Positions 1 through 7,984 of a stretch of 64,000 nt of DNA are shown here, in pieces. The stretch's first letter is position 1, and the number at the start of each line of letters is the position of its first letter. The notes under the pieces were generated by a model. The model was not told where the DNA came from, searched no databases, and saw only the letters and a program-made list of their open reading frames with translations. Both the position numbers and the translations under genes were made by a program. This DNA is from Streptomyces sp. NBC_00443 (GTDB lineage: Bacteria > Actinomycetota > Actinomycetes > Streptomycetales > Streptomycetaceae): the NCBI RefSeq assembly GCF_036014175.1, contig NZ_CP107917.1, positions 1,054,001-1,118,000 on the forward strand, in the 5' to 3' direction.

Positions 1-75
1 GGGCACCGGATCGTCGGTTCCGTCGCGGTGCGGTTGGTCAAGGCGGGGCGGTGGCCGGTGACGGTGGTGCCGTAG
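1..75 (+). CDS. C-terminal end of a universal stress protein-like gene (partial)
   Basis: Reading frame 1 is open from the window edge to a TAG at 73-75 and gives 24 residues ending GSVAVRLVKAGRWPVTVVP. The pattern GSV, a short helix, then PVxVV resembles the last strand and nucleotide-binding end of UspA-fold proteins. The assignment rests on this tail alone. A hairpin follows directly, consistent with a gene end. Confidence 0.45.
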   Translation, partial: GHRIVGSVAVRLVKAGRWPVTVVP

Positions 76-84
76 CGCCGGAAG

Positions 85-111
85 GGCGGCGAGTGCCAAG
101 GCCTCGCCGCC
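85..111. terminator. Hairpin between convergent genes
   Basis: GGCGGCGAG (85-93) pairs perfectly with CTCGCCGCC (103-111) across a 9-base loop. It lies between the stop of the plus-strand partial gene (75) and the stop of the minus-strand hydrolase (139), so it could stop transcription from both sides. There is no T tract, which is usual in Streptomyces. Confidence 0.5.
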
Positions 112-138
112 GGGTGACGGTGCCTCAGCGGGTGTGCG

Positions 139-954
139 TCAGAGGGTGTGCAGGAACTCGGACAGGATCCGGTTGAAGATCTCCGGCTTCTCCAGGTTCG
201 GGTAGTGGCCGACGCCTTCGATGACCTCGGCGCGGCCGTCACGGGCGGTGGCGGCGAGCCGCTCGGCCGCGGCGAGCATGTCGGCGGGTTCCAGGCCGCC
301 GTTGAGGGTGAGCAGCGGGACGGCGATCTCCGGCGCCCGGGCGAAGGTGTCGGTCACGGGCACGAACCAGTCCTTCTCGCCGGGTGTGTGCTTCGAGAGC
401 GTGCTGCCGCCCATCTCCCGTAGCAGGCGCAGGATGTCCTGGTCGACGTCGGCCAGGCTCCGGTGCTCACCGGGTACGACCTTCACGAAGGCGTCGAGCC
501 AGCCTTCGACGTCCCCGGCGGCCAGCTTGCCCGCCATCTCGGCCTGGAGCGCGCGGGTCCAGTCGTCCGTGTACTGGAACTCCCCGGTCGCGGCGCCGCA
601 GGTGACCACGGCACGGATGAGTTCCGGGTGCTCCAGCACCGTGTTCGTGGCGACCAGCCCGCCCATCGAGACGCCGACGAGGACGGCGGGCCCGGCGTCG
701 AGGTGGCGCAGCAGGGCGGCCACGTCGTCGGCCCAGCGGAAGGGCATGGACGCGTTGGCGGAGGCTCCGTGGCCGCGTATGTCCAGGGCGATCACCCGGT
801 ACTCGGCGGCGAGGGCCGGGATCTGGGGGTGCCAGACCCGGTGGTCGACGTAACCGGAGTGGAGGAGGACCACCAGGTCCCCCGAACCGGTGTCGAGGTA
901 GGCGAGGTCGCCGTCGGCGGACGTGAAGGTGCTCAGTTCCGAAGCAACTGTCAT
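139..954 (-). CDS. Alpha/beta hydrolase
   Basis: A 271-residue cytoplasmic alpha/beta-hydrolase. The nucleophile elbow GVSMGG places Ser96, the oxyanion segment is LHSGY near residue 32, and the C-terminal GVGHYPNLEKPE supplies the catalytic His near 250. The substrate is unknown; relatives hydrolyse lactones, esters or peroxy-type substrates. The ATG at 954 is chosen because the fold begins just after it. No Shine-Dalgarno sequence is visible and the start codon overlaps an inverted repeat, so the mRNA may be leaderless. The gene is divergent from a MarR regulator 57 bp away, which probably represses it. Confidence 0.85.
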   Translation of the reverse strand: MTVASELSTFTSADGDLAYLDTGSGDLVVLLHSGYVDHRVWHPQIPALAAEYRVIALDIRGHGASANASMPFRWADDVAALLRHLDAGPAVLVGVSMGGLVATNTVLEHPELIRAVVTCGAATGEFQYTDDWTRALQAEMAGKLAAGDVEGWLDAFVKVVPGEHRSLADVDQDILRLLREMGGSTLSKHTPGEKDWFVPVTDTFARAPEIAVPLLTLNGGLEPADMLAAAERLAATARDGRAEVIEGVGHYPNLEKPEIFNRILSEFLHTL

Positions 955-1001
955 GACAACCAAGGTGTCATCTTTTGGAGGCTTTGACAACCGAGGTGTC
1001 A
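954..1001. promoter_or_regulatory. Twin MarR-type operators between divergent genes
   Basis: Two nearly identical 17-bp inverted repeats, TGACAACCAAGGTGTCA (954-970) and TGACAACCGAGGTGTCA (985-1001), differ at one central base. Their centres are 31 bp apart, about three helical turns. The first overlaps the hydrolase start codon and the second ends 10 bp before the marR start, so a dimer on each site could control both genes. Assignment to the adjacent MarR protein is inference from position and symmetry. Confidence 0.7.
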
Positions 1002-1011
1002 TGATGGACGT

Positions 1012-1485
1012 GTGACTCACGCCGACGCACCCCTCCCGCCCGACGAACTCGGCCGCCGCCTCACCGAGGTCTTCGACCTGGTGGGCCCCCTCTACCGGTT
1101 CGCCGCACGCAAGGTCGAACAGGGCGAACCGGTGGAGGGGGTGTCCGCCGGGGTACGCGCGGTCCTCAACCTGCTCAGACAGCACGGGCCGATGACGGTC
1201 CCGCAGATGGGCCGGGCCCAGGCACTGAGCCGGCAGTTCGTGCAGCGCATGGTCAACGACGCGGCGGCCCGCGGCTGGGTGGAACCCATCGCGAACCCCG
1301 CGCACCAGCGGTCGTCGCTGATCCGGCTGACCGAGCAGGGCAGGGCCGTCATCACCGCGGTCCTCGCCCGGGAGCACACCCTCAACCGGCAGGTGGGCGG
1401 CAGTCTGACCGACGCCGAGGTGCAGGCGTGCGTGCGGGTGCTGACGGAGATGGTGCGGACCTTCGACCACGTCGACGTCGACTGA
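1012..1485 (+). CDS. MarR family transcriptional regulator
   Basis: A 157-residue winged-helix protein. The MarR core includes GPMTVPQMGRAQALSRQFVQRMVN (helix-turn-helix, about residues 60-85) and the wing PAHQRSSLIRLTEQG. The GTG start at 1012 is the only reasonable one: an ATG at 1001 runs into TGA after four codons. There is no clear ribosome binding site, so translation may be leaderless. It is divergent from an alpha/beta-hydrolase with two matching operators between them, the typical arrangement of a ligand-responsive autorepressor. The ligand is unknown. Confidence 0.88.
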   Translation: MTHADAPLPPDELGRRLTEVFDLVGPLYRFAARKVEQGEPVEGVSAGVRAVLNLLRQHGPMTVPQMGRAQALSRQFVQRMVNDAAARGWVEPIANPAHQRSSLIRLTEQGRAVITAVLAREHTLNRQVGGSLTDAEVQACVRVLTEMVRTFDHVDVD

Positions 1486-1525
1486 CCCCACCCACCGTCT
1501 CCGTACCCACTTACCCCGCACCCAC

Positions 1526-2674
1526 CTACTCCGCCATCACCAGCCCGTCCTTCCCGGCCCCCCGGCTCAGCACGACGTCCCGGATCCGGTCCCGCACCCC
1601 GCGCACGTCGGCGCCCTTGGCGAGCGCCCGGTTGAGGTCGACCACACGGCCGGCGTCGATGTCGAACAGCTGGGGGACGAACTCGGCCTTCGCCACCTGC
1701 CAGCGAGCGCCCTTGCGGGCCGGCGGTTCGAAGGTGAAGCGGCCGAGGGTGGACTGGTTGCCGCGCGGGTCCTGCACGCCCCGGTCGTTGTACATCGCCC
1801 CGGCGATCTGGTTGCCCATGCCGTAGACCACCCAGGTGCCGTTGACCTTCTCATAGGCCTGCGGCACATGGGCGTGGGTGCCGAGGATCAGATCGATGTC
1901 GGGGCGGCCGCCGGTGCGGGCGGCCGTGAGCTCGCGGGACAGCGTCACCTGCTCGCCGTCGGGCGCGTCCTGCCATTCGGTGCCCCAGTGCAGCGATACG
2001 ACGACCACGTCGGCGCCCGCCGTCCGGGCGGCGCGGGCGTCCGTGAGGATCTTGGTCTGGTCGGTCATGTTGACCGCCCAGGGCTGACCCGACGGAAGCG
2101 GGAAACCGTTGACGCCGTAGGTGTACGCGAGGTGAGCGACCTTGGCCCGCCCCGCGCGCAGCACGGTCACGGTGCGCGCCTCGGCCTCGGTGCGCGCCGT
2201 TCCCGCGTGCCGCACCTTCGCCCGGTCGAGGGCGTTCAGGGTGCGCAGGATGCCCGCGGCGCCGTCGTCGAGGCTGTGTTCGGAGGCGGTGGAGCACCCG
2301 TCGTAGCCGGTGGCGGCGAGACCCCGTGCCACCTCCGGCGGGGACTTGAACCGGGGGTAGCCGGTGTACTCGCCGTTCTCGCCGTAGACGGTCTCCATAT
2401 GACACAGCGCCACATCGGCGCGGGAGACCACGGGTTCGACGCCGGCGAGCATCGGGCGGAAGTCGTATCCGGAGCCGCCCGAGTCGAACCGGGCGCGTTC
2501 GATGATCGCGCTGTGCGGGAGGACGTCGCCGGAGGCCACGAGCGTGAAGCCGCGGGGCTCCTTGGCGGTGGGGCCCGGATTCCCCGGGGCCTCCCGGTTG
2601 TGGGCCTGGCAGGCGGCGCCTGCGGCGAGAACGGCGGTCGCAGCGAGGGCCACAACTCGACTGCGTGCGATCAT
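1526..2674 (-). CDS. CapA-family (PGA_cap) metallophosphoesterase-like secreted protein
   Basis: A 382-residue protein of the CapA/PgsA poly-gamma-glutamate capsule family, with a calcineurin-like metallophosphoesterase fold. Visible family motifs are TLVASGDVLPH near residue 45, a central VVSLHWGTEW, and LILGTHAHVPQ followed by GMGNQ. The N-terminus has a signal-like hydrophobic stretch ending AAGAAC, a weak lipobox, so it is likely exported and perhaps lipid-anchored. No pgsB or pgsC genes are nearby, so capsule synthesis is not implied; many actinobacterial homologues are of unknown function. It is divergent from the ECF sigma gene. Confidence 0.85.
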   Translation of the reverse strand: MIARSRVVALAATAVLAAGAACQAHNREAPGNPGPTAKEPRGFTLVASGDVLPHSAIIERARFDSGGSGYDFRPMLAGVEPVVSRADVALCHMETVYGENGEYTGYPRFKSPPEVARGLAATGYDGCSTASEHSLDDGAAGILRTLNALDRAKVRHAGTARTEAEARTVTVLRAGRAKVAHLAYTYGVNGFPLPSGQPWAVNMTDQTKILTDARAARTAGADVVVVSLHWGTEWQDAPDGEQVTLSRELTAARTGGRPDIDLILGTHAHVPQAYEKVNGTWVVYGMGNQIAGAMYNDRGVQDPRGNQSTLGRFTFEPPARKGARWQVAKAEFVPQLFDIDAGRVVDLNRALAKGADVRGVRDRIRDVVLSRGAGKDGLVMAE

Positions 2675-2886
2675 CGGCTCACCCCTTGTGGTCGTATATA
2701 CGCATCAATAGGTACGAAGCCCTACCCGCCCGCAAACAATCCGGCCACTTTCGTTAGGCCGTCCGGCGCGCGCCCCATAGGCGGAAGGAACCGTTCGTCG
2801 AACCGTTCGCCGACGCGATCGACCGTCCGCCGCAGATCCGTGTGCGTGCTCTGTCCCACAACGGGCGCCTGCGATGCCATACGGCC

Positions 2887-3432
2887 ATGACGGCCGGAAT
2901 CACCCTCACGAACGGGACGACCGCCGAGCACGAGCTCGCAGCGCTGCAGCGCGAGCACGGCCGGCCCCTCTTCGCACTCCTGCTCCGGCTCTGTGACGGC
3001 GACCGGCAGCGTGCCGAGGACCTCGTCCAGGAGACGCTGGTGCGCGCCTGGCAGCATCCCGAGGCCCTGCGCGCCGACGACTTCGACTCCGTGCGGCCGT
3101 GGCTGATGACGGTCGGGCGGCGGCTCGCGATCGATGCGCGGCGGGCCCGGCAGGCCCGGCCGCCCGAGGTCAGCGACGCGATCCTGGAGAACGCACGGGT
3201 CATCTCCGATCACGCCGAGCGGGCCGCGGAGATGCTCGATGTGCGCGAAGCTGTGAAGACACTCACTCCGGAGCACCGTGAAGTCCTGGTGCTGGTGTAC
3301 TTCCAAGGGGCGAGTGTTGCGGAAGCCGCTCAGACCCTCGGAATTCCGCCCGGTACGGTGAAGTCCCGCGCGTACTATGCGCTACGCGCCCTGCGCCGGG
3401 TGCTTCCGGGATACGCGGCCGACCTGCGGTGA
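2887..3432 (+). CDS. ECF RNA polymerase sigma factor
   Basis: A 181-residue extracytoplasmic-function sigma factor. Region 2 spans about residues 20-88 with AEDLVQETLVRAW and PWLMTVGRRLAIDARRAR. Region 4 spans about 120-172 with LTPEHREVLVLVYF and LGIPPGTVKSRAYYALRALR. The ATG at 2887 puts the conserved region 2 about 20 residues from the start; a GTG at 2842 is an alternative, and neither has a strong ribosome binding site. A zinc-finger anti-sigma gene lies downstream at 4246, separated by one hypothetical gene, so the pair probably forms a regulatory module whose signal is unknown. Confidence 0.9.
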   Translation: MTAGITLTNGTTAEHELAALQREHGRPLFALLLRLCDGDRQRAEDLVQETLVRAWQHPEALRADDFDSVRPWLMTVGRRLAIDARRARQARPPEVSDAILENARVISDHAERAAEMLDVREAVKTLTPEHREVLVLVYFQGASVAEAAQTLGIPPGTVKSRAYYALRALRRVLPGYAADLR

Positions 3433-3578
3433 AACCAATGGCTGAGTCAAACCTCCGTAAAGCGCCTTGCTGAACACCCCGGTTGAGTAATCGGCTGTCC
3501 TCATCCGTGTTCCGGATTGGGCAAGGGCCCAGGACCCCGGGGTAGGGCGACGCACTCACCGGAGGAAGGCAGGAAGGG

Positions 3579-4094
3579 ATGCTGCACAGAGGTCAAGAGA
3601 GCACGGACGGCACCGGTGGCGGTGAACTGACCGTCCCGATGGCGTGGTTGTACGCCGAGTACATCGCCGACGAGCTGCTGCGGACCGGCGATCTCATGCC
3701 GCCGACGTCCTTCGAGTTCCGCGCCGGGCGCGATGCCCTGGCGCTGACCATCTTCCTGTCCGACACCGACGGCGAGCTCTCCGGCATCCGGGTCGTCACC
3801 CAGCTGGAGACCTGGCTGTCACTCACGGCGTACGACCAGCCGTGGCAGGACTGGGTGCGCGAGCGCATGGCGGGCCTGGCCGCCGAGGCGGTCGAGTCCG
3901 GCGGGCCCGCGCCCGACCTGGAACTGGCCGTGGCGGCCTGGCGCTGGCTGCAGGAGACCGAGCTGCTCGCGCCCGATCTGAACGCGGTGCCGGGCGGCGG
4001 AGCGCTGGTCGGTGAGGACGACGGGCCGAAGGTGTGGACGCCGGCGTGGCAGCTCGGGCTGCCGCTCGGGCACCTCGCCATCCATCTTTTTTAA
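3579..4094 (+). CDS. Conserved-looking hypothetical protein between sigma and anti-sigma genes
   Basis: A 171-residue soluble, acidic, Trp-rich protein with no signal peptide or membrane segment. I do not recognise a domain. The ATG at 3579 has a purine-rich AGGAAGG upstream. Its position between an ECF sigma factor (145 bp upstream) and its probable anti-sigma factor (150 bp downstream) suggests co-regulation, but the gaps argue for separate promoters or processing. The intergenic stretch 3433-3578 holds no gene. Confidence 0.65.
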   Translation: MLHRGQESTDGTGGGELTVPMAWLYAEYIADELLRTGDLMPPTSFEFRAGRDALALTIFLSDTDGELSGIRVVTQLETWLSLTAYDQPWQDWVRERMAGLAAEAVESGGPAPDLELAVAAWRWLQETELLAPDLNAVPGGGALVGEDDGPKVWTPAWQLGLPLGHLAIHLF

Positions 4095-4126
4095 GTTGTT
4101 CTCTTCTCGGACCAATCCTCGGCCCC

Positions 4127-4165
4127 GGCCGCTACGAATCCTTTGGTTGCGATTCGGTAGCGGCC
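4127..4165. terminator. Stem-loop between the hypothetical gene and the anti-sigma gene
   Basis: GGCCGCTACGAATC (4127-4140) pairs with GATTCGGTAGCGGCC (4151-4165) with one bulged base and a 10-base loop. It lies after the stop at 4094 and 80 bp before the anti-sigma start, so it could terminate or attenuate read-through and set the sigma to anti-sigma ratio. Confidence 0.5.
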
Positions 4166-4245
4166 TTGAGTGATTCGACTGCCTGGTGCGTACCTGTGGG
4201 CGCAAGGAGTAACCCACCCCGCACCCAACGGCACGAGGATTCGGC

Positions 4246-4899
4246 ATGAGGTCCCTGGAGAGGCATCGCGACGTCGCCGCGTACGCGCTCGGCGTGCTGA
4301 ACGAGGCGGAGGCTTTCCGCTTCGAGGACCACCTCATGGAGTGCCCCCGCTGTGCGGCACACGTGACCGAGTTCGGGCCCATCACCCGCCAGTTGATGCT
4401 GTACCGGCGGGCGACGCCCCGGTTTGTGAACCCGATGGCCAAGCCGGGCCCGCAGATGCTGAACCGGCTGCTCGACACGGTGGCAGCCCGCCACCGCGCC
4501 CGGCGCCGGCGCACGATGTACGTCGTGGCGGCCTCGGTGGTGATCGCCCTGGCCGGACCCGGGGTCGCGATGATGGCGAGCGGCGACAGCAGTTCCGTAC
4601 AGGTGGTCGAGGCGACCGACGCCCGCTCGGGTGTGTGGGCGCAGGTCACCACCGAGAACGAGGGCTACGGCAGCCAGGTGGAGCTGAAGGTGAAGGACGG
4701 CGCGGGGTCGCGCCCCTGTCATCTGGTCGCCGTCGGCCGGGACGGCGCGGAGGAGACCGTCACCAGCTGGCACGGCGGCGACCACGACGCACCCGAGAAC
4801 ACCATGACGGGTGCCTCGGCGATGCACATGGACGAGATCGCCCGCTACGAGGTGAGAACGGCGGACGGGGAGCACCTGGTGACGCTCGAGCCCCGCTGA
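4246..4899 (+). CDS. Zinc-finger anti-sigma factor, membrane-anchored
   Basis: A 217-residue single-pass membrane protein. The N-terminal anti-sigma domain carries the ZAS signature His29-x3-Cys33-x2-Cys36, with an additional His7. One membrane segment lies at about residues 91-110, after an arginine-rich stop, leaving an extracytoplasmic C-terminal domain of about 105 residues that probably senses the signal. This is the classic topology of a protein that holds an ECF sigma factor at the membrane. The likely partner is the sigma factor at 2887-3432. Start ATG at 4246. Confidence 0.85.
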   Translation: MRSLERHRDVAAYALGVLNEAEAFRFEDHLMECPRCAAHVTEFGPITRQLMLYRRATPRFVNPMAKPGPQMLNRLLDTVAARHRARRRRTMYVVAASVVIALAGPGVAMMASGDSSSVQVVEATDARSGVWAQVTTENEGYGSQVELKVKDGAGSRPCHLVAVGRDGAEETVTSWHGGDHDAPENTMTGASAMHMDEIARYEVRTADGEHLVTLEPR

Positions 4900-4925
4900 G
4901 CCGTTGGTCCGCCGTCCGGTTCCGG

Positions 4926-5789
4926 CTACTTCAGCAGGCGCGACAGTCTGCGGTCCGCCAGCGGTTTCCCGCCCGTCTGGCAGGTCGGGCAGTACTGGAG
5001 CGAGGAGTCGCTGAAGGAGACCTCGCGGATGGTGTCGCCGCACACCGGGCAGGGCTCGCCGGTGCGGCCGTGGACACGCAGGCCGCTCTTCTTCTCGGCC
5101 TTCAGCCGGCCGGCCGCCACCCCGCGCGAACGCTCGACCGCCTCGGTGAGGGTCGTCCGCAGGGCCTCGTACAGCGTGGCCGTCTCCTCGGGTGTCAGGG
5201 ACGCCGCCAGCTTGAACGGGGACATTTTCGCCGCGTGCAGGATCTCGTCGCTGTAGGCGTTGCCCACCCCGGCGATCAGGCTCTGGTCGCGCAGGGCGCC
5301 CTTGAGTTGGCGGCGCTCGTCCTTGAGCAGGGCCGCGAAGCGCGTCTCGTCGAAGTCGTCGGCGAGCGGGTCCGGGCCGAGGCGGGCGATGCCCGGGACC
5401 TCCTGCGGATCGCCCACCACGTACACCGCGAGGCGCTTTTGGGTCCCGGCCTCCGTGAGGTCGAAGCCCGCGCCGGTCTCCAGGGCCACGCGCAGCGCGA
5501 GCGGCCCCTTGCCGGGGCGAGGCATCCCGCTCGGCAGCTCGTCCTTCCAGTGCAGCCAGCCCGCGCGGGCCAAGTGGGTCACCAGGTGGGGGCCGTCGGC
5601 CGTGACGAGGTCGAGGAACTTGCCGTGGCGGTGCACCGCGGTGACCTCGTGGCCCTCGATGGCGGTGACCGGCGGGTGGTAAGTCTTCAGGACGCTGATC
5701 GCGACGGGCAGCACCCTCACGACCTCGTGGCCGACCAGGTTCTCGGTCAGGAAGTCCTTGAGCGCTTCGACCTCGGGGAGTTCCGGCAT
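4926..5789 (-). CDS. Fpg/Nei family DNA glycosylase
   Basis: A 287-residue bifunctional base-excision repair glycosylase/AP-lyase. The start MPELPEVE gives the catalytic Pro2 and Glu3; HRHGKFL carries the conserved lysine of the N-terminal domain; GVGNAYSDEILHAAKMSP is the helix-two-turn-helix. The C-terminal zinc finger is C-x2-C-x16-C-x2-C. The ATG at 5789 is fixed because the residue after Met must be the catalytic proline. The sequence does not decide between the Fpg (8-oxoguanine) and Nei-like (oxidised pyrimidine) branches. It ends 27 bp from the convergent anti-sigma gene. Confidence 0.92.
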   Translation of the reverse strand: MPELPEVEALKDFLTENLVGHEVVRVLPVAISVLKTYHPPVTAIEGHEVTAVHRHGKFLDLVTADGPHLVTHLARAGWLHWKDELPSGMPRPGKGPLALRVALETGAGFDLTEAGTQKRLAVYVVGDPQEVPGIARLGPDPLADDFDETRFAALLKDERRQLKGALRDQSLIAGVGNAYSDEILHAAKMSPFKLAASLTPEETATLYEALRTTLTEAVERSRGVAAGRLKAEKKSGLRVHGRTGEPCPVCGDTIREVSFSDSSLQYCPTCQTGGKPLADRRLSRLLK

Positions 5790-5820
5790 ACGTCCAGAGT
5801 GCCACCCGGCACCGACAGCC

Positions 5821-7896
5821 TCAGCCCCGCTCCGGCACCACGAACTCGCACCACACCGCTTTGCCGCCGCCGCGCGCCTCCACGCCCCACACGTCCGTGA
5901 GCAGGTCGACGAGGAGCAGGCCCCGGCCGGAGACGCCCGACTCCCCCGCCTCACGGCGGCGCGGCAGGGCACTGGAGGAGTCCTCGACCTCGACCCGCAG
6001 CCGGCGGTCGGAGCCGGCCAGGACCCGCAGGGTCACGACCGCCGCGCCCTCGGTGTGCATCAGGGCGTTGGTGATCAGCTCGTCGGCGACCAGCTCGATC
6101 TCGTCGGCCCGGTCCGCGGCGCCCCAGGCGCGCACGGCGGCGCGGATCATGTGCCGGGCGCCGGTGAGTGCCTCGGGGTCACCGGGGGCGACATGCTGCT
6201 GGAGGCGACCGCCGGCCTGCGGGGCGTCCAGGACGCGGCGGCGCAGCAGGAGCAGGGCCACGTCGTCGTCGCCGCCGCGTTCCTCGGCGACGTCGATGAG
6301 GAGGTCCGCGAGATCCCGTACGTCGTTCGGACCGGTGGCGATGAGCGCGGTCAGGGTCTGCATGCCGTCGTCGAGGTCGGCGCCTGGCTGTTCGACCAGG
6401 CCGTCGGTGCACAGCAGGAGGGTGTGGTCGGAGTCCAGCTCGATGGTCCCGACCGGGTATTCGAGCCGCCCGAACTCCGCCGACAGGCCGAGCGGCAGCC
6501 CGCCCTCCACCGCGACGCGACGGCAGGTACCGCCGGGCTCCCGGAGCAGGGGGTCGATATGGCCGGCCCGGACCACCTGCACGACGCCGGTGGACAGGTC
6601 GGCCTCCGCGTACAGGCAGGTCGCGAAGCGGTCGGTGTCCAGCTCGTGCAGGAACACGGAGGCGCGGGCCATCACGGTGGCCGGGGTGTGCCCCTCGGCG
6701 GCGTAGGCGCGCAGGACGATGCGCAACTGCCCCATGACGGCGGCGGCGTGTGTGTCGTGGCCCTGGACGTCGCCGATGACCGCGCCGACCCGGCCGCCCG
6801 GCAGCGGGATCAGGTCGTACCAGTCGCCGCCGATGTCCCGGCCGAGCGAGCCGGAGCGGTAGCGGACGGCGACGTCGGCGCCGGGCACGCTGGGGATGGT
6901 GCGCGGCAGCATCGCCTGCTGGAGGCCGCTGGCGAGGTCCTTCTCCTGCTCGTAGAACATGGCCCGCTGCAGGCTCTGCGCGATGCTGCTGCCGAGGGCG
7001 ACGAGCACGTTGCGGTCCTCGACGGAGAAGCCGCCGCGGTCGCTGTAGAGCAGGCCGATGGCCCCGATCGGGCGGGCCTGGGCGATCAGGGGCATGTAGG
7101 CGGCGGCCGTGATGTGCAGGTCGGTGATGTGCGGCCAGAGGATCGGATAGCGCTCCGCGAACTCCCCCGGCGACTCGATGAAGCGCGGGCTGAGGGTCCG
7201 TACGACCTCGCTCATCGGGTACTGCTCGTCGATCCGGGTGACCAGGGTCCCCGGCACGAAGCTGCCCGCGGGCCCCTCGGCGATCAGCCGGATCCGGCCG
7301 GCCTCGACCAGACCCATGACCAGGCTGGTGGCGCCCAGGTGCGTGATGCCGTGGGTGTCCTTGAGGACGTCGATGACGTCCTGGACGGTGCGGGCGTGGG
7401 CGAGTGCGGCCGTGGTGAGCTGGACGATGCTGGTCTGCTGACGGCGCGCCTCGTGTTCGGCCGCCTGCTCGCGCCGCTCCTCGCTCTCGGCGAGTTCGTC
7501 GGTGGCGTCCCGGACGATGCCGATGATGCGGCGGGGGCGGCCCGTCTCGTCGCGCCGGATGTAGCCCTGGGTGTGAGTCCAGCGCAGGGTGCCGTCGCGG
7601 CAGCGGATGCGAAAGTACGCGCCGTAGTTCTCGCTGCCGTCCTTCAGGGCCTTGGAGACCATGCCGTCCAGCCGGTAGGCCTCGTGCCGTGGCACCCGGA
7701 TCGCCAGGGTCTCGGGGTTTCCGTCGTATTCGTCGGGGCGCAGCTCGAAGACCTCGTGGGCCTGGGCGTCCATGTGGAACACACCGGAGTCCAGGTCCCA
7801 GTCGAAGCTGCCCATGCGGTTGAGCGCCAGGATCGGATCCGGGTGGGCGGGCCAGTCGTCCGGGAGTGACAGAGCGCTCGCTCCCCGATCAACCAT
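5821..7896 (-). CDS. PP2C/SpoIIE phosphatase with PAS, GAF and HATPase domains
   Basis: A 691-residue multi-domain signalling protein. In order: a PAS fold (about 20-140, with GTLRWTHTQGYIRRDETG), a GAF domain (about 160-320), a SpoIIE/PP2C phosphatase (about 330-540, metal-binding GDWYDLIPLPGG and GDVQGHD), and an RsbW-like histidine-kinase ATPase fold (about 570-690, ELVADELITNALMHT and GRGLLLVDLL). Such proteins dephosphorylate anti-sigma antagonists and may also act as switch kinases. The ATG at 7896 sits just before the PAS domain with AAGGTGG upstream; in-frame starts at 7965 and 7971 are possible. No partner anti-sigma antagonist is adjacent. Confidence 0.88.
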   Translation of the reverse strand: MVDRGASALSLPDDWPAHPDPILALNRMGSFDWDLDSGVFHMDAQAHEVFELRPDEYDGNPETLAIRVPRHEAYRLDGMVSKALKDGSENYGAYFRIRCRDGTLRWTHTQGYIRRDETGRPRRIIGIVRDATDELAESEERREQAAEHEARRQQTSIVQLTTAALAHARTVQDVIDVLKDTHGITHLGATSLVMGLVEAGRIRLIAEGPAGSFVPGTLVTRIDEQYPMSEVVRTLSPRFIESPGEFAERYPILWPHITDLHITAAAYMPLIAQARPIGAIGLLYSDRGGFSVEDRNVLVALGSSIAQSLQRAMFYEQEKDLASGLQQAMLPRTIPSVPGADVAVRYRSGSLGRDIGGDWYDLIPLPGGRVGAVIGDVQGHDTHAAAVMGQLRIVLRAYAAEGHTPATVMARASVFLHELDTDRFATCLYAEADLSTGVVQVVRAGHIDPLLREPGGTCRRVAVEGGLPLGLSAEFGRLEYPVGTIELDSDHTLLLCTDGLVEQPGADLDDGMQTLTALIATGPNDVRDLADLLIDVAEERGGDDDVALLLLRRRVLDAPQAGGRLQQHVAPGDPEALTGARHMIRAAVRAWGAADRADEIELVADELITNALMHTEGAAVVTLRVLAGSDRRLRVEVEDSSSALPRRREAGESGVSGRGLLLVDLLTDVWGVEARGGGKAVWCEFVVPERG

Positions 7897-7984
7897 GGGG
7901 CCACCTTGCCAGGATTTGCCGGATTCTTCGACCGGGGCGACGGAACTGCACCGGCCCGATTCCATGATCACGCTCCCGCTCCGG

